DNA from: Nocardioides deserti
GTDB taxonomy: Bacteria; Actinomycetota; Actinomycetes; Propionibacteriales; Nocardioidaceae
DNA: 64,000 nucleotides
Reading direction: 5' to 3'
Assembly: GCF_014266025.1 (NCBI RefSeq)
Contig: NZ_JACMYC010000003.1
Coordinates: 310,001 to 374,000 of the forward strand
Part shown: one piece after another, positions 34,786 to 43,220 of the stretch
Layout: every line of letters starts with the position of its first letter
Position numbering within the stretch: the stretch's first letter is position 1
Notes under the pieces: model-generated
What the model saw: the letters and a program-made list of their open reading frames with translations, nothing else
What the model was told of the DNA's origin: nothing
Databases searched by the model: none
Position numbers and translations under genes: made by a program

Positions 34786-36735
34786 ATGACTGTCACACCC
34801 GAGAAGCCGATCGAGCAGGTCGAGCGTGTGATCATCCGGTTCGCGGGTGACTCCGGCGACGGGATGCAGCTCACCGGTGACCGGTTCACGCAGGAGACGG
34901 CCGTCTTTGGCAACGACCTGGCCACCTTTCCCAGCTTCCCCGCCGAGATCCGCGCCCCTCAGGGCACTATCCCCGGGGTCTCGTCGTTCCAGCTCCACTT
35001 CGCGAGCCGCGACATCCTCACCCCCGGCGACCATCCCGACGTCCTGGTGGCGATGAACCCGGCCGCGCTCAAGGCCAACGTCGACGACCTGCGCAAGGGC
35101 GCCGTGATCATCGTCGACACCCACGACTTCACCACCCGCAACCTGGCCAAGGCCGGCTACGCCGACAACCCGCTGGACGGCGACTCCCTGGCCGACTACC
35201 AGGTGCACGCCCTGGACCTCACCGGGATGACGATCGAGGCCGTCAAGGAGTTCGGCCTCTCCCGCAAGGACGCCGCCCGCTCCAAGAACATGTACTCCCT
35301 CGGTCTGCTCTCGTGGATGTACGGCCGCCCGGTCGAGGGGACGATCGACTACGTCTCGACCAAATTCGCCAGGAAGCCCGACGTCCGCGACGCCAACATC
35401 GCCGCCTTCAAGGCCGGCTACCACTTCGGCGAGACCACCGAGGCGTTCGCGGTCTCCTACCAGGTCAAGCCCGCCGAGGCGCCGAAGGGCCGCTACCGCA
35501 ACATCACCGGCAACCTGGCGCTCTCCTACGGCCTGGTCGCCGCCGGCCGGCTGGCCGACCTGCCCGTCTTCCTCGGCGCCTACCCGATCACCCCGGCCTC
35601 CGACATCCTCCACGAGCTCAGCAAGCACAAGGCCTTCGGCGTCACCACGTTCCAGGCCGAGGACGAGATCGCCGGGATCGGCGGGGCCATCGGGGCGTCG
35701 TACGCCGGCCACCTCGGCGTCACCAGCACCTCGGGGCCGGGCGTCTCGCTCAAGGCCGAGGCCATGGGGCTCGCCGTGATGCTCGAGCTGCCGCTGGTCG
35801 TGGTCGACGTGCAGCGCGGCGGACCGTCCACCGGCCTGCCCACCAAGACCGAGCAGGCCGACCTGCTCCAGGCGATGTTCGGCCGCAACGGCGAGGCGCC
35901 GCTCCCGGTCGTCGCCGCCCAGTCCCCCGCCGACTGCTTCGACGCGGCGGTCGAGGCCTGCCGGATCGCCGTCACCTACCGCACCCCGGTGATGCTGCTC
36001 TCCGACGGCTACCTCGCCAACGGCTCGGAGCCCTGGAGGCTGCCCGACGTGGCCGCGCTGCCCCCGATCGAGGCCGGCTTCGCGACCGGGCCCAACCACG
36101 TCTCGACGGCGAAGGACGCCAAGACCGGCGAGGAGACCGAGACAGCCGACTTCTGGCCCTATCTGCGCGACCCCGAGACGCTGGCGCGGCCGTGGGCCCC
36201 GCCCGGCACCGCGGGCCTGGAGCACCGGGTCGGCGGCCTGGAGAAGGCCGACGGCCACGGCAACATCTCCTACGACCCGGCCAACCACGACTACATGGTC
36301 CGCACCCGCCAGGCGAAGGTCGACGGCGTCCGGGTGCCCGACCTCGAGGTCGACGACCCGTCGGGCGCCGCCCGGATGCTCGTGATTGGCTGGGGCTCGA
36401 CCTACGGCCCGATCGGGGCCGGCGTGCGCCGCGTGCGCGACCGCGGCCTGGACGTCGCGCAGGTCCACCTGCGCCACCTCAACCCGTTCCCCCGCAACCT
36501 GGGGGAGATCCTCAAGCGCTACGACAAGGTCGTCGTGCCGGAGATGAACCTCGGCCAGCTCTCCCTGCTGCTGCGGGCGAAGTACCTCGTCGACGCCGAG
36601 TCGCGCACCAACGTGCGCGGCATGCCCTTCGGCGCCGAGGAGATGGAGAAGATCCTGCTGGAGTCGCTCGCCGACCTCGGCATCACCCAGCCCGGCACCG
36701 CCGACGTCCTGACCGCCGAGGAGGCGCTGCGATGA
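34786..36735 (+). CDS. korA: 2-oxoacid:ferredoxin oxidoreductase, alpha (fused gamma-alpha) subunit
   Basis: A 649-residue subunit of the enzyme that oxidatively decarboxylates 2-oxoacids (most likely 2-oxoglutarate) to acyl-CoA, reducing ferredoxin. The N-terminal gamma domain starts RVIIRFAGDSGDGMQLTGDR; the alpha domain begins around LGAYPITPASDILHEL, with TSTSGPGVSLKAEAMG and the cofactor-binding PSTGLPTKTEQADLLQAMFG. The stop overlaps korB as ATGA. Mycobacterial KorAB supports growth on fatty acids and cholesterol by running the TCA cycle without the usual dehydrogenase; the beta-oxidation genes around it fit that. A housekeeping-type promoter precedes it. Confidence 0.95.
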   Translation: MTVTPEKPIEQVERVIIRFAGDSGDGMQLTGDRFTQETAVFGNDLATFPSFPAEIRAPQGTIPGVSSFQLHFASRDILTPGDHPDVLVAMNPAALKANVDDLRKGAVIIVDTHDFTTRNLAKAGYADNPLDGDSLADYQVHALDLTGMTIEAVKEFGLSRKDAARSKNMYSLGLLSWMYGRPVEGTIDYVSTKFARKPDVRDANIAAFKAGYHFGETTEAFAVSYQVKPAEAPKGRYRNITGNLALSYGLVAAGRLADLPVFLGAYPITPASDILHELSKHKAFGVTTFQAEDEIAGIGGAIGASYAGHLGVTSTSGPGVSLKAEAMGLAVMLELPLVVVDVQRGGPSTGLPTKTEQADLLQAMFGRNGEAPLPVVAAQSPADCFDAAVEACRIAVTYRTPVMLLSDGYLANGSEPWRLPDVAALPPIEAGFATGPNHVSTAKDAKTGEETETADFWPYLRDPETLARPWAPPGTAGLEHRVGGLEKADGHGNISYDPANHDYMVRTRQAKVDGVRVPDLEVDDPSGAARMLVIGWGSTYGPIGAGVRRVRDRGLDVAQVHLRHLNPFPRNLGEILKRYDKVVVPEMNLGQLSLLLRAKYLVDAESRTNVRGMPFGAEEMEKILLESLADLGITQPGTADVLTAEEALR

Positions 36736-37820
36736 CCACCCACACCACCGTCACCGACCTGTCCACCCCCGTCCTCGGGACGGCGCTGGTGCCCCAAGCC
36801 GACACCAAGCAGACCGGGAAGGACTTCACCTCCGACCAGGAGGTCCGCTGGTGCCCCGGCTGCGGCGACTACGCCGTGCTCAAGGCCGTCCAGGGCTTCC
36901 TCCCCGACCTCGGCCTGCGCCGGGAGAACATCGTGTTCGTCTCCGGCATCGGCTGCTCCAGCCGGTTCCCGTACTACCTCGACACCTACGGCATGCACTC
37001 CATCCACGGCCGCGCGCCGTCGATCGCCACCGGCATCGCCACCGCCCGCGAGGACCTCTCGGTCTGGGTCGTCACCGGTGACGGCGACGCCCTCTCCATC
37101 GGCGGCAACCACCTGATCCACGCGCTGCGCCGCAACGTCAACATGACGATCCTGCTGTTCAACAACCGGATCTACGGCCTCACCAAGGGGCAGTACTCCC
37201 CCACCTCCGAGGCCGGCAAGATCACCAAGTCCACCCCCATGGGGTCGGTGGACCACCCCTTCAACCCCGTCTCCCTGACCCTGGGCGCCGAAGCCTCCTT
37301 CGTCGCACGCACCATCGACTCCGACCGCAAGCACCTCACCTCCGTGCTCGCCGCCGCCGCCGCCCACCGCGGCACCAGCCTGGTCGAGATCTACCAGAAC
37401 TGCCCGATCTTCAACGACGGCGCCTTCGACGCCATCAAGAACCCCGACACCAAGGCCGACGCCATCATCCCGCTCGTCCACGGCGAGCAGATCCGCTTCG
37501 GCGCGACCCTGGAGGACGGCCAGGGCCACAAGTGCCTCGTGCGCGACTCCGGTGGCGGCGTGCGGGTCGCGGAGGTCTCCGAGGTGGCGGCCGAGGAGAT
37601 CCTCGTCCACGACGCCCACAACCCCGACCCCACCCTTGCCTTCGCCATCAGCCGGCTCACCGACTCCGGCTACCTCAACCAGTCCCCCATCGGCATCTTC
37701 CGCCAGGTCCTACGGCCGACCTACGACGACCAGGCCCGCGAGCAGGTCGCGTTGTCGGGTGGCCAGGGCGACCTGCAGGCCCTGATCGACGGCGGGGACG
37801 TGTGGACCGTGGATGCCTGA
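36732..37820 (+). CDS. korB: 2-oxoacid:ferredoxin oxidoreductase, beta subunit
   Basis: A 362-residue thiamine-diphosphate subunit. It has the cluster-binding CPGCGDYAVL at about 41-50, SGIGCSSRFPYYLDTYGMHS, the ThDP motif VTGDGDALSIGGNHLIH, and LLFNNRIYGLTKGQYSPTSE, all typical of KorB. Further cysteines include C198-type YQNCPIFND. It partners KorA (4-base overlap) and overlaps the MFS gene by 8 bases. The FdxA at 39266 is the probable electron acceptor. Confidence 0.95.
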   Translation: MTTHTTVTDLSTPVLGTALVPQADTKQTGKDFTSDQEVRWCPGCGDYAVLKAVQGFLPDLGLRRENIVFVSGIGCSSRFPYYLDTYGMHSIHGRAPSIATGIATAREDLSVWVVTGDGDALSIGGNHLIHALRRNVNMTILLFNNRIYGLTKGQYSPTSEAGKITKSTPMGSVDHPFNPVSLTLGAEASFVARTIDSDRKHLTSVLAAAAAHRGTSLVEIYQNCPIFNDGAFDAIKNPDTKADAIIPLVHGEQIRFGATLEDGQGHKCLVRDSGGGVRVAEVSEVAAEEILVHDAHNPDPTLAFAISRLTDSGYLNQSPIGIFRQVLRPTYDDQAREQVALSGGQGDLQALIDGGDVWTVDA

Positions 37821-39255
37821 CCTGGACCCACTCCTGGCTCCGGCGGAGGACCGCGACGCGGCGACGCTGACCACCGAGCGCCCGTCGGCGCACCCCTTGC
37901 TGCTGGCGACCCTCGTCATGCTCACCACCTCGACCTCCGTGATCAGCAGCCTCGGCGGCTCGCTGGTCCCGATGGTCGCGGTCGAGCACGACGTCTCCCT
38001 CGGCAGCGCGCAGTGGATCCTCACCGGGCCGATGCTGGTCGGCGCCATCGCCACCCCGATCCTCGGACGGCTCGGCGGGACCGGCCGGCGCCGCACCGTG
38101 GTCCTCGCGAGCCTCGTGGTCGTCTCGGCGGGCCTCGTGCTCACTGCACTGCCCACGGGGTTCGCGGGCCTGGTGGTGGGACGGGGGCTCCAGGGCGTCG
38201 GGATCGGGCTGCTCCCGCTGGCCCTGGCCGCGGCGCGGGACAACCTCCCCCCGGCCAGGGCCCGCGCGGCCCTGGCGCTGCTCTCGGTCACCACGACGAT
38301 GGGCGCCGGGATCAGCTACCCCCTGTCCGCCTGGATCGCCCAGACGGCCGGCATCCCCACGGCGTACTGCGGGGCGCTCGCGGTCACCCTGGCGACGCTG
38401 CTGCTGGCCTGGCGGACCGTGCCGGGCGCGAACACCACGGGCGCCGACACCGTGCACTGGCTGGGTGCCGCCCTGCTGAGCGCCGGCACCCTGCTGCTCC
38501 TGCTCGCCCTCACCCAGGCCCCGGTGCTAGGCGGGGACTCGCCCGTCGTCTGGGGGCTGGTCGGCGGCGGCGTGATCGCTCTGGCGCTGTGGGTCTGGCG
38601 CACGCTGCGTCACCCCAGCCCGCTCGTCGACCTGCGGCTGGCCCGGCACCGCCAGGTGCTGCCGGCCAACATCTCCGCCCTCACCTCGGGCGTCGCGGTC
38701 TACATGCTGATCGCCCTGGTGATGATCCAGGTGCAGCTGCCGACCTCGACCGGCTTCGGCCTGGGCCAGCCGGTGACGGTCGCAGGCCTGGTGCTGACGC
38801 CGTACGCCGTCCTCAGCGTCGTCGGCAGCCGGCTCAGCACGGCCCTGGGCGACTGGATCGGCCTCGACCTCGTGCTGCCCGTCGGCGCGACCCTCTACTC
38901 CGCGGCCACGGCGCTCTTCGCCCTCTCGCACGAGTCGGTGTGGGTGGTCGCCGTGGTGATGGGGCTGGCCGGGGTCGGCAGCGGCTTCACCTTCGCCGCG
39001 ATGCCCGGGCTCGTGCTCCGCTCCACCCCGATGCAGGAGACCGGCAGCGCGATGTCGTTCAACGTGCTGCTCCGGTTCCTGGGGTTCGCGGCCGGCAGCT
39101 CGCTGGCCACCTCGATCCTCGCGCTCCTGGCTTCGAGCCGTGCCGACTACGCGGAGGCGTTCCGCCTGACCGTCTGGGCCAACGTCGGCCTCTGGCTGGC
39201 CACCGCCCTGCTCAGCCTCGTCCTGATCCCCCGCAAGTCCGCCACCACCGCCTGA
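37813..39255 (+). CDS. Major facilitator superfamily transporter next to korAB
   Basis: A 480-residue membrane protein with 12 to 14 hydrophobic segments. It has an MFS motif A-like loop ([10 protein letters not shown]) and [20 protein letters not shown], resembling drug/proton antiporters of the DHA2 group. The ATG at 37813 lies within the end of korB, so translation is coupled. A korAB-MFS neighbourhood also occurs in mycobacteria (known), suggesting a functional tie, perhaps export or import of an organic acid; the substrate is unknown. Confidence 0.9.
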   Translation: MPDLDPLLAPAEDRDAATLTTERPSAHPLLLATLVMLTTSTSVISSLGGSLVPMVAVEHDVSLGSAQWILTGPMLVGAIATPILGRLGGTGRRRTVVLASLVVVSAGLVLTALPTGFAGLVVGRGLQGVGIGLLPLALAAARDNLPPARARAALALLSVTTTMGAGISYPLSAWIAQTAGIPTAYCGALAVTLATLLLAWRTVPGANTTGADTVHWLGAALLSAGTLLLLLALTQAPVLGGDSPVVWGLVGGGVIALALWVWRTLRHPSPLVDLRLARHRQVLPANISALTSGVAVYMLIALVMIQVQLPTSTGFGLGQPVTVAGLVLTPYAVLSVVGSRLSTALGDWIGLDLVLPVGATLYSAATALFALSHESVWVVAVVMGLAGVGSGFTFAAMPGLVLRSTPMQETGSAMSFNVLLRFLGFAAGSSLATSILALLASSRADYAEAFRLTVWANVGLWLATALLSLVLIPRKSATTA

Positions 39256-39265
39256 AGGAGTACCG

Positions 39266-39586
39266 ATGACCTACGTGATCGCCCAGCCGTGCGTCGACAC
39301 CAAGGACCGCGCCTGCGTCGACGAGTGTCCCGTCGACTGCATCTACGAGGGCAAGCGGATGCTCTACATTCAGCCCGATGAGTGCGTGGACTGCGGCGCA
39401 TGCGAGCCGGTCTGCCCGGTCGAGGCGATCTTCTACGAGGACGACGTCCCAGAGGAGTGGAAGGAGTTCTACACCGCCAACGTCGGCTTCTTCGACGAGG
39501 TCGGCTCCCCCGGCGGCGCGGCCCGCACCGACGTGTCCGACAAGGACCACCCCTTGGTCGCCGCCCTGCCGCCGCAGGAGGACTGA
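39266..39586 (+). CDS. fdxA: 7Fe ferredoxin (FdxA)
   Basis: A 106-residue ferredoxin with one 3Fe-4S and one 4Fe-4S cluster, as in mycobacterial FdxA. The N-terminal set is C9, C17 and C21 with CPVDC, and the second is [12 protein letters not shown]. The conserved segments [17 protein letters not shown] and [11 protein letters not shown] make the assignment firm. It is 10 bp after the MFS gene with AAGGAG before the ATG, so it belongs to the korAB operon and should take electrons from that enzyme. It differs from the P450-type ferredoxin at 388-597. Confidence 0.97.
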   Translation: MTYVIAQPCVDTKDRACVDECPVDCIYEGKRMLYIQPDECVDCGACEPVCPVEAIFYEDDVPEEWKEFYTANVGFFDEVGSPGGAARTDVSDKDHPLVAALPPQED

Positions 39587-39595
39587 GCGCGCCGG

Positions 39596-39626
39596 GCCGC
39601 CGGGTCCGTCGTCGGGACCCGGCGGC
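39596..39626. terminator. Two-way terminator hairpin
   Basis: GCCGCCGGGTCC (39596-39607) pairs perfectly with GGACCCGGCGGC (39615-39626) around a 7-base loop. It starts 9 bp after the fdxA stop and ends against the stop of the convergent SDR gene. Confidence 0.75.
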
Positions 39627-40412
39627 TCACCGATAGTAGGAGAGACCCTTCTGCGACGGCACGTAGTCGGCGCCGTCCACCACCAGCGTGGTGCCGTTGA
39701 TCCGCGACGAGCCGGGCCCGCCGAGGAAGACCGCGGCGTCGGCGACGTCCGCCGACGTGGTCGGCATCCCGCTCGCCGACGCCGCGGCGAGCCGGTCGTA
39801 GGCGACCTGGAGGTCGTCCTCCTCGCCGGTCATCAGGCTCGCGGAGAGCGAGCTGACCACGCCACCGGGGGCCACGGCGTTGATCCGCAGTCCGTACCGG
39901 GCCACCTCGACCGCGACCGACTCCACGAGCCCGACCACGCCGTGCTTGGCGGCTGTGTAGGCGTGCGGCCCGAGGCCGCCGCGCACGCCCGCGACGCTGG
40001 CGGTGCAGACGATCGCGCCGCACCCGCGGGGCCGCATCACAGCCACCGACTCGCGGACGGTGAGGAAGACGCTGGTCAGCAGGAGGTCCATCGTCCGCCG
40101 CCAGTCCTCGAGGGAATGGGTCTCGAGGCAGCCCGTGACCCCGACCACGCCAGCGTTGGCGTACACGACGTCCAGCGGCCCCAGGTGCTGCTCGGCGTGG
40201 GCCACGGCCGCCCGGACGTCGTCCTCGGAGGTGACGTCACAGCGGACGTAGTGCGCCGCTCCCGCGCCAGCGGACCGGAGCTCCTCGACGAGCCGCTTTC
40301 CGCCGTCGTCGTCGACGTCGGTGACCAGCACGGTGTCGCCGACCCCGGTGTGCCGGGCGGCGATGGCGGCGCCGATGCCGCGGGCGCCGCCGGTGACCAG
40401 GACGGTGCTCAT
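39627..40412 (-). CDS. Short-chain dehydrogenase/reductase
   Basis: A 261-residue SDR: VLVTGGARGIGAAIAARH, YANAGVVGVTG and the active-site YTAAKHGVVGLVES, with the C-terminal INGTTLVVDG. VTDVDDDGG after strand two suggests NAD(H). It stands alone on the minus strand, convergent with fdxA. The region before its start is gene debris, so a native operon may have been cut there. No clear promoter was found. Confidence 0.9.
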   Translation of the reverse strand: MSTVLVTGGARGIGAAIAARHTGVGDTVLVTDVDDDGGKRLVEELRSAGAGAAHYVRCDVTSEDDVRAAVAHAEQHLGPLDVVYANAGVVGVTGCLETHSLEDWRRTMDLLLTSVFLTVRESVAVMRPRGCGAIVCTASVAGVRGGLGPHAYTAAKHGVVGLVESVAVEVARYGLRINAVAPGGVVSSLSASLMTGEEDDLQVAYDRLAAASASGMPTTSADVADAAVFLGGPGSSRINGTTLVVDGADYVPSQKGLSYYR

Positions 40413-40913
40413 GCCGTCACCGCCGCGGCCGCGTCGAGACGGGCCCTCTGGTGCGCTTCTCCGACGTCGTACGACCTTCCCCCAGAAGGCCTCCGGAGAC
40501 GGATGAGACGCGTGGTGGTCATGTCTACGTTCACCTCACAAGTGGTTGCGCGCCTGCTCGACGTCCTCCCGCCGCCGGCTCCCGATGACCAGCCAGAGGA
40601 CGGACCCGGCGAACGGACGCGAGAGGAGGACTCGCTCAGACGTCGGTGACGCGGACGCCGGCGTGCGCCTGGTGGCGCCGGTTGATCGCGATCAGGTTGG
40701 CCGTGAGGCCTTCGACCTGGTGCGGGTGCCCTCCACTTCTTGATCCATGATAAGCATATCCGCTATCGGCGGCGGCCTCGAAGCGCGCCCATGCCGACCT
40801 CGGTGTCGGCCCGGATCCGGGGCGGCGGCCAATCACGCGGGAGAGGACGATCTCGGGATTCCGGGGCCTTCGCAGCCGGACCGCTCTGAGACCGGCGTGC
40901 CGGGACGGCCGCG
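40413..40913. other. Gene-free 501-bp stretch with debris and an AT-rich element
   Basis: No complete gene is evident. It contains the protein-like C-terminal scrap at 40636-40746 and the AT-rich string ATGATAAGCAT (40747-40757), which also occurs, in the opposite orientation, in the promoter at 24208-24218. Both suggest leftovers of a promoter and gene related to the catabolic operons. No repeat typical of an insertion sequence was recognised. Confidence 0.5.
40636..40746 (-). pseudogene. Protein-like C-terminal fragment of an unknown gene
   Basis: On the minus strand the reading HPHQVEGLTANLIAINRR, continuing to VRVTDV and a TGA stop, has the residue mix of a real protein and no start codon in a sensible place. 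I do not recognise the family. It may be the surviving tail of a deleted enzyme gene. Confidence 0.25.
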
Positions 40914-41576
40914 TCAGTCGCGCACGTGGGTGACGACGTCCTCTATCCGTGCGCGGGAGGTCCGAAAGCCATTCACCGGGTGCTCGAGGTCTGGGTATCC
41001 CAGGGAAACGGCACACACCACCAGCCGGTCCTCGGGGAGGTCGAGGAACTCGCGGACCTTGTCGGAGCACATCGCAATGGCGGCCTGGGCGACCGAGCCG
41101 AGCCCGAGGGCGGTGGCGGTGTTTGTGAGTGTCGCGACGTAGCCGCCGCAGTCGATGGCGCCGTAGGTCCCTTGGTCGCGGTCGGTGGTGATCACCGCGA
41201 CGTGCGGCGCTCCGAAGAAGGTGTAGTTGAGCAGCGCCTGCGCGCGTCGGGCGGGCTTGTCGTCGCGGGCGACGCCGACGGCCTCGTAGAGCGCGTGGCC
41301 GGACTCGCGACGCCGCTCCGCGTAGACCCCGAAGTAGCCCGCCGGCATTCCCAGGTCGGCACGTCGTGATCCGGACAAGACGTGGTCGGTCAGCTCGGTC
41401 GAGAACCGCGTGATCGCCGGACCGGAGACCAGGTGCACGTGCCACGGCTGGGTGTTGCACCACGACGGAGTGTGCTGGGCGAGTGTGAAGAGGCGGTCCA
41501 GGATGTCGGCGTCCACCTCGTCGCTGCGGAAGGCGCGGCAGCTGTGGCGGGTGGAGAGGACGTCAGCGAGATCCAT
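40914..41576 (-). CDS. Nitroreductase-family FMN protein
   Basis: A 220-residue nitroreductase-fold protein. It opens VLSTRHSCRAFRSDEVDAD, the FMN-contacting start of the family, followed by PSWCNTQPWHVHLVSG, and later GGYVATLTNTATALGLGSV with AVSLGYPD near the end. Members reduce nitro groups, quinones or enones with NAD(P)H; the substrate cannot be inferred. The ATG at 41574-41576 follows GAGAGGATCGCGCC. It is isolated between stretches of debris. Confidence 0.93.
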   Translation of the reverse strand: MDLADVLSTRHSCRAFRSDEVDADILDRLFTLAQHTPSWCNTQPWHVHLVSGPAITRFSTELTDHVLSGSRRADLGMPAGYFGVYAERRRESGHALYEAVGVARDDKPARRAQALLNYTFFGAPHVAVITTDRDQGTYGAIDCGGYVATLTNTATALGLGSVAQAAIAMCSDKVREFLDLPEDRLVVCAVSLGYPDLEHPVNGFRTSRARIEDVVTHVRD

Positions 41577-41685
41577 GGCGCGATCCTCTCAGCCGCCTCG
41601 AAGGACCTCGGCGCCGAACCAGTCCCGCGGCACATGGCGACCCGCTCGGCCTCCGCGGAGCTTGTGGCACACGTGTCGTTGGTGA

Positions 41686-41850
41686 TCAAGTCGGCTCGAT
41701 CCCGGGCTGCTGCGCATCGAGCGAGTTCCTCCTGATTTCCGCAACTGGGCACTCGAGAACGACCCTCTGGACGCCCCTCGAGTCCAGGCGTATGGTCGCG
41801 AACCCATTCTGACCTGCACGAACGTGCGCCGAGACATGGCCGTGACCTGA
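41686..41850 (+). pseudogene. C-terminal gene remnant of unknown family
   Basis: An open stretch without a usable start reads RLDPGLLRIERVPPDFRNW, then ALENDPLDAPRVQAYGRE and TNVRRDMAVT before a TGA. Its varied residue mix, unlike the Arg/Pro/Ala-rich shadows here, suggests the tail of a former gene. It is followed 85 bp later by a terminator, as a real gene end would be. The family is not recognised. Confidence 0.3.
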
Positions 41851-41934
41851 TGGTTCCGGTGCTACTACGACATCTGATCCCGCGGCCGGCTGACCTGCGA
41901 CGCCCGCGCACGAGGACCGGCCACGGCCAGCAAG

Positions 41935-41972
41935 GAACACCCCCGGACGTCTTCGGACCTCCGGGGGTGTTC
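41935..41972 (+). terminator. Strong terminator hairpin
   Basis: GAACACCCCCGGA (41935-41947) and TCCGGGGGTGTTC (41960-41972) form a perfect 13-bp stem with a 12-base loop, followed by TTCGTCG. It has the look of an intrinsic actinobacterial terminator, although the only gene-like sequence before it is a remnant. Confidence 0.7.
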
Positions 41973-42418
41973 TTCGTCGTCGGGTCAGGATCCTCCCTGG
42001 GGTGGCGATCGCGTCCGCGCGGAGCTGCGCGGGCGCGGTGACGCCCGCCCCCCACCCCGGTTCGAACGAATGGCCTTCCCCCGTGCCGCGGCCTATGGTG
42101 CGGGGATGGTCGGGCGGTTGATGCGGGCGCAGGTGGCGACGGCGGAGCCGTCGCACGTGCCGTCCGGCGCCGCCCTGCTCGCGATCGCGCTCAGCGAGGT
42201 CGCCCGCGGCATCCGCGGGCTCGACGTCCTGCGTCGCAGCGTCGACCGCGCCCCTCCCGCGTAGTTCCGACGCCTCGAGGCGTCCACGCCCCCAGCGCAC
42301 CGGTGTCGTCGGTGCGCCGTCCTCGGCTACCCAGGAGCACCCGCATGCCCGTCCCGATGTCCATCCACCCGACTCCGTCCTCGCAGGCCCCGACCACTCA
42401 GCCGGGCAGGTGAGCGGC

Positions 42419-42730
42419 ATGACGCTCAAGCCGACGGGTGCGCAGCGCGAGTACCTCGACGAGCTGCGCTCGGAGCTGCTCCGCGCGGCGTACCAGCGCA
42501 CGCAGCAGCTCACGTCGTTGTCCCCGGCCGGTCTCGACGAGGATCCCGTGCAGGCCGCTCACCGCGCCAGTGTCCGGCGGATCCTCGACCAGGTGCACGA
42601 GGCCCTCGACCGGATGGATGCCGGCACGTACGGCGAGTGCGTGGCCTGCGGCCGGCTCCTCGCGCTGCTGGACCTGCGTCGGCGCCCTTGGGTCGACTGC
42701 TGCGACACCTGCGCACGGAGCAGCGTCTGA
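42419..42730 (+). CDS. TraR/DksA-family C4 zinc-finger protein
   Basis: A 103-residue protein with an N-terminal helical part ([15 protein letters not shown]) and a C-terminal zinc finger with C74, C77, C95 and C98 (CVACG ... CCDTC), the C-x2-C-x17-C-x2-C spacing of DksA/Tra[14 protein letters not shown] is the family's usual approach to the finger. DksA proteins act in the RNA-polymerase secondary channel; short actinobacterial relatives are less understood. A GTG three codons upstream (42410) is an alternative start, but AGGTGAG precedes the ATG at 42419. A terminator follows directly. Confidence 0.85.
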   Translation: MTLKPTGAQREYLDELRSELLRAAYQRTQQLTSLSPAGLDEDPVQAAHRASVRRILDQVHEALDRMDAGTYGECVACGRLLALLDLRRRPWVDCCDTCARSSV

Positions 42731-42735
42731 GGCGT

Positions 42736-42773
42736 AGGGACCGGGCTCGACCTGGTAGGCGAGCCCGGTCCCT
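42736..42773 (+). terminator. Terminator hairpin after the DksA-like gene
   Basis: AGGGACCGGGCTCG (42736-42749) and CGAGCCCGGTCCCT (42760-42773) form a perfect 14-bp stem with a 10-base loop, 5 bp after the stop codon. Confidence 0.75.
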
Positions 42774-42799
42774 GCGTCGACGAGCCGGACGGGCCAGGC

Positions 42800-43055
42800 G
42801 CGTCAGGCAGCCGAACCCGGACAGGTCGGCGACGGCGATGAACGCCTCGAGGGGGCAGTTGCCTGCGCCGGCGCCGTGCCCGGCGAGCGTGGCGTACGCC
42901 GCTCTCGACCGCGACGACGGAGTTGGCGACCGACAGCGAGAGGTTCTCGTGGGCGTGGATGCCGATCTCGGTGTCGGCGTCGCGGTAGGCGCGGACGCGG
43001 GCGGCGACGTCGTTCATCGTGAGCCGGCCGTGCCTCCGACTACCGCGCTTGGTAC
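42800..43055 (-). pseudogene. Decayed 4-hydroxy-2-oxovalerate aldolase
   Basis: Minus-strand readings in two frames match the C-terminal part of 4-hydroxy-2-oxovalerate aldolase (BphI/HsaF/DmpG family). One frame has [13 protein letters not shown], then [19 protein letters not shown] and AVESG; after a frame change the next continues [19 protein letters not shown] and IAVADLSGF. In intact enzymes about seven residues join these blocks, so a small deletion has broken the frame; a second defect lies near 43020. The metal-binding HAH pair survives. The intact enzyme splits 4-hydroxy-2-oxoacids into pyruvate and an aldehyde at the end of meta-cleavage pathways. Confidence 0.7.
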
Positions 43056-43220
43056 GAGGCCGACTTCCCGTTGCGAGGGGCCGCTCACCCTCCGCGACCG
43101 TCGCCGCCGGGCAGCCTGCAACTCCGCCGCAACAGTTGTCATCGGGTGGCGGGCCGCTCTGCCAGCGCGGTGCCGCCCCTGCTCGGCGGGACTTGTCGCG
43201 TCATCCACCCGAGGGGCCAG

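Larger units (their letters stand above)
41577..42418. other. Gene-poor 842-bp stretch with a terminator and fragments
   Basis: Between the nitroreductase and the DksA-like gene I see a C-terminal protein fragment (41686-41850), a strong hairpin (41935-41972) and a short reading from ATG 42106 to 42264 (53 codons; LLAIALSEVARGIRGL) without known relatives or a clear ribosome site. The remainder looks non-coding. It could hold the promoter of the DksA-like gene, but no convincing hexamers were found. Confidence 0.5.

Noticed and set aside
42036..42056. Small GC hairpin GGGCG/CGCCC near 42040
   Set aside because: A five-pair stem in GC-rich DNA is expected by chance and no gene ends there.
42106..42264. 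53-codon plus-strand reading (SEVARGIRGLDVLRRS region)
   Set aside because: No ribosome site, relatives or conserved context; kept only as a note in the region description.
41577..42418. Possible tRNA or small RNA gene in the gene-poor stretch
   Set aside because: No cloverleaf with a T-loop GTTC-A pattern or CCA-proximal stem could be drawn.
43031..43215. Protein-like scrap [14 protein letters not shown] on the plus strand
   Set aside because: Too short and without a start or known family; it may be chance coding on the strand opposite the aldolase relic.
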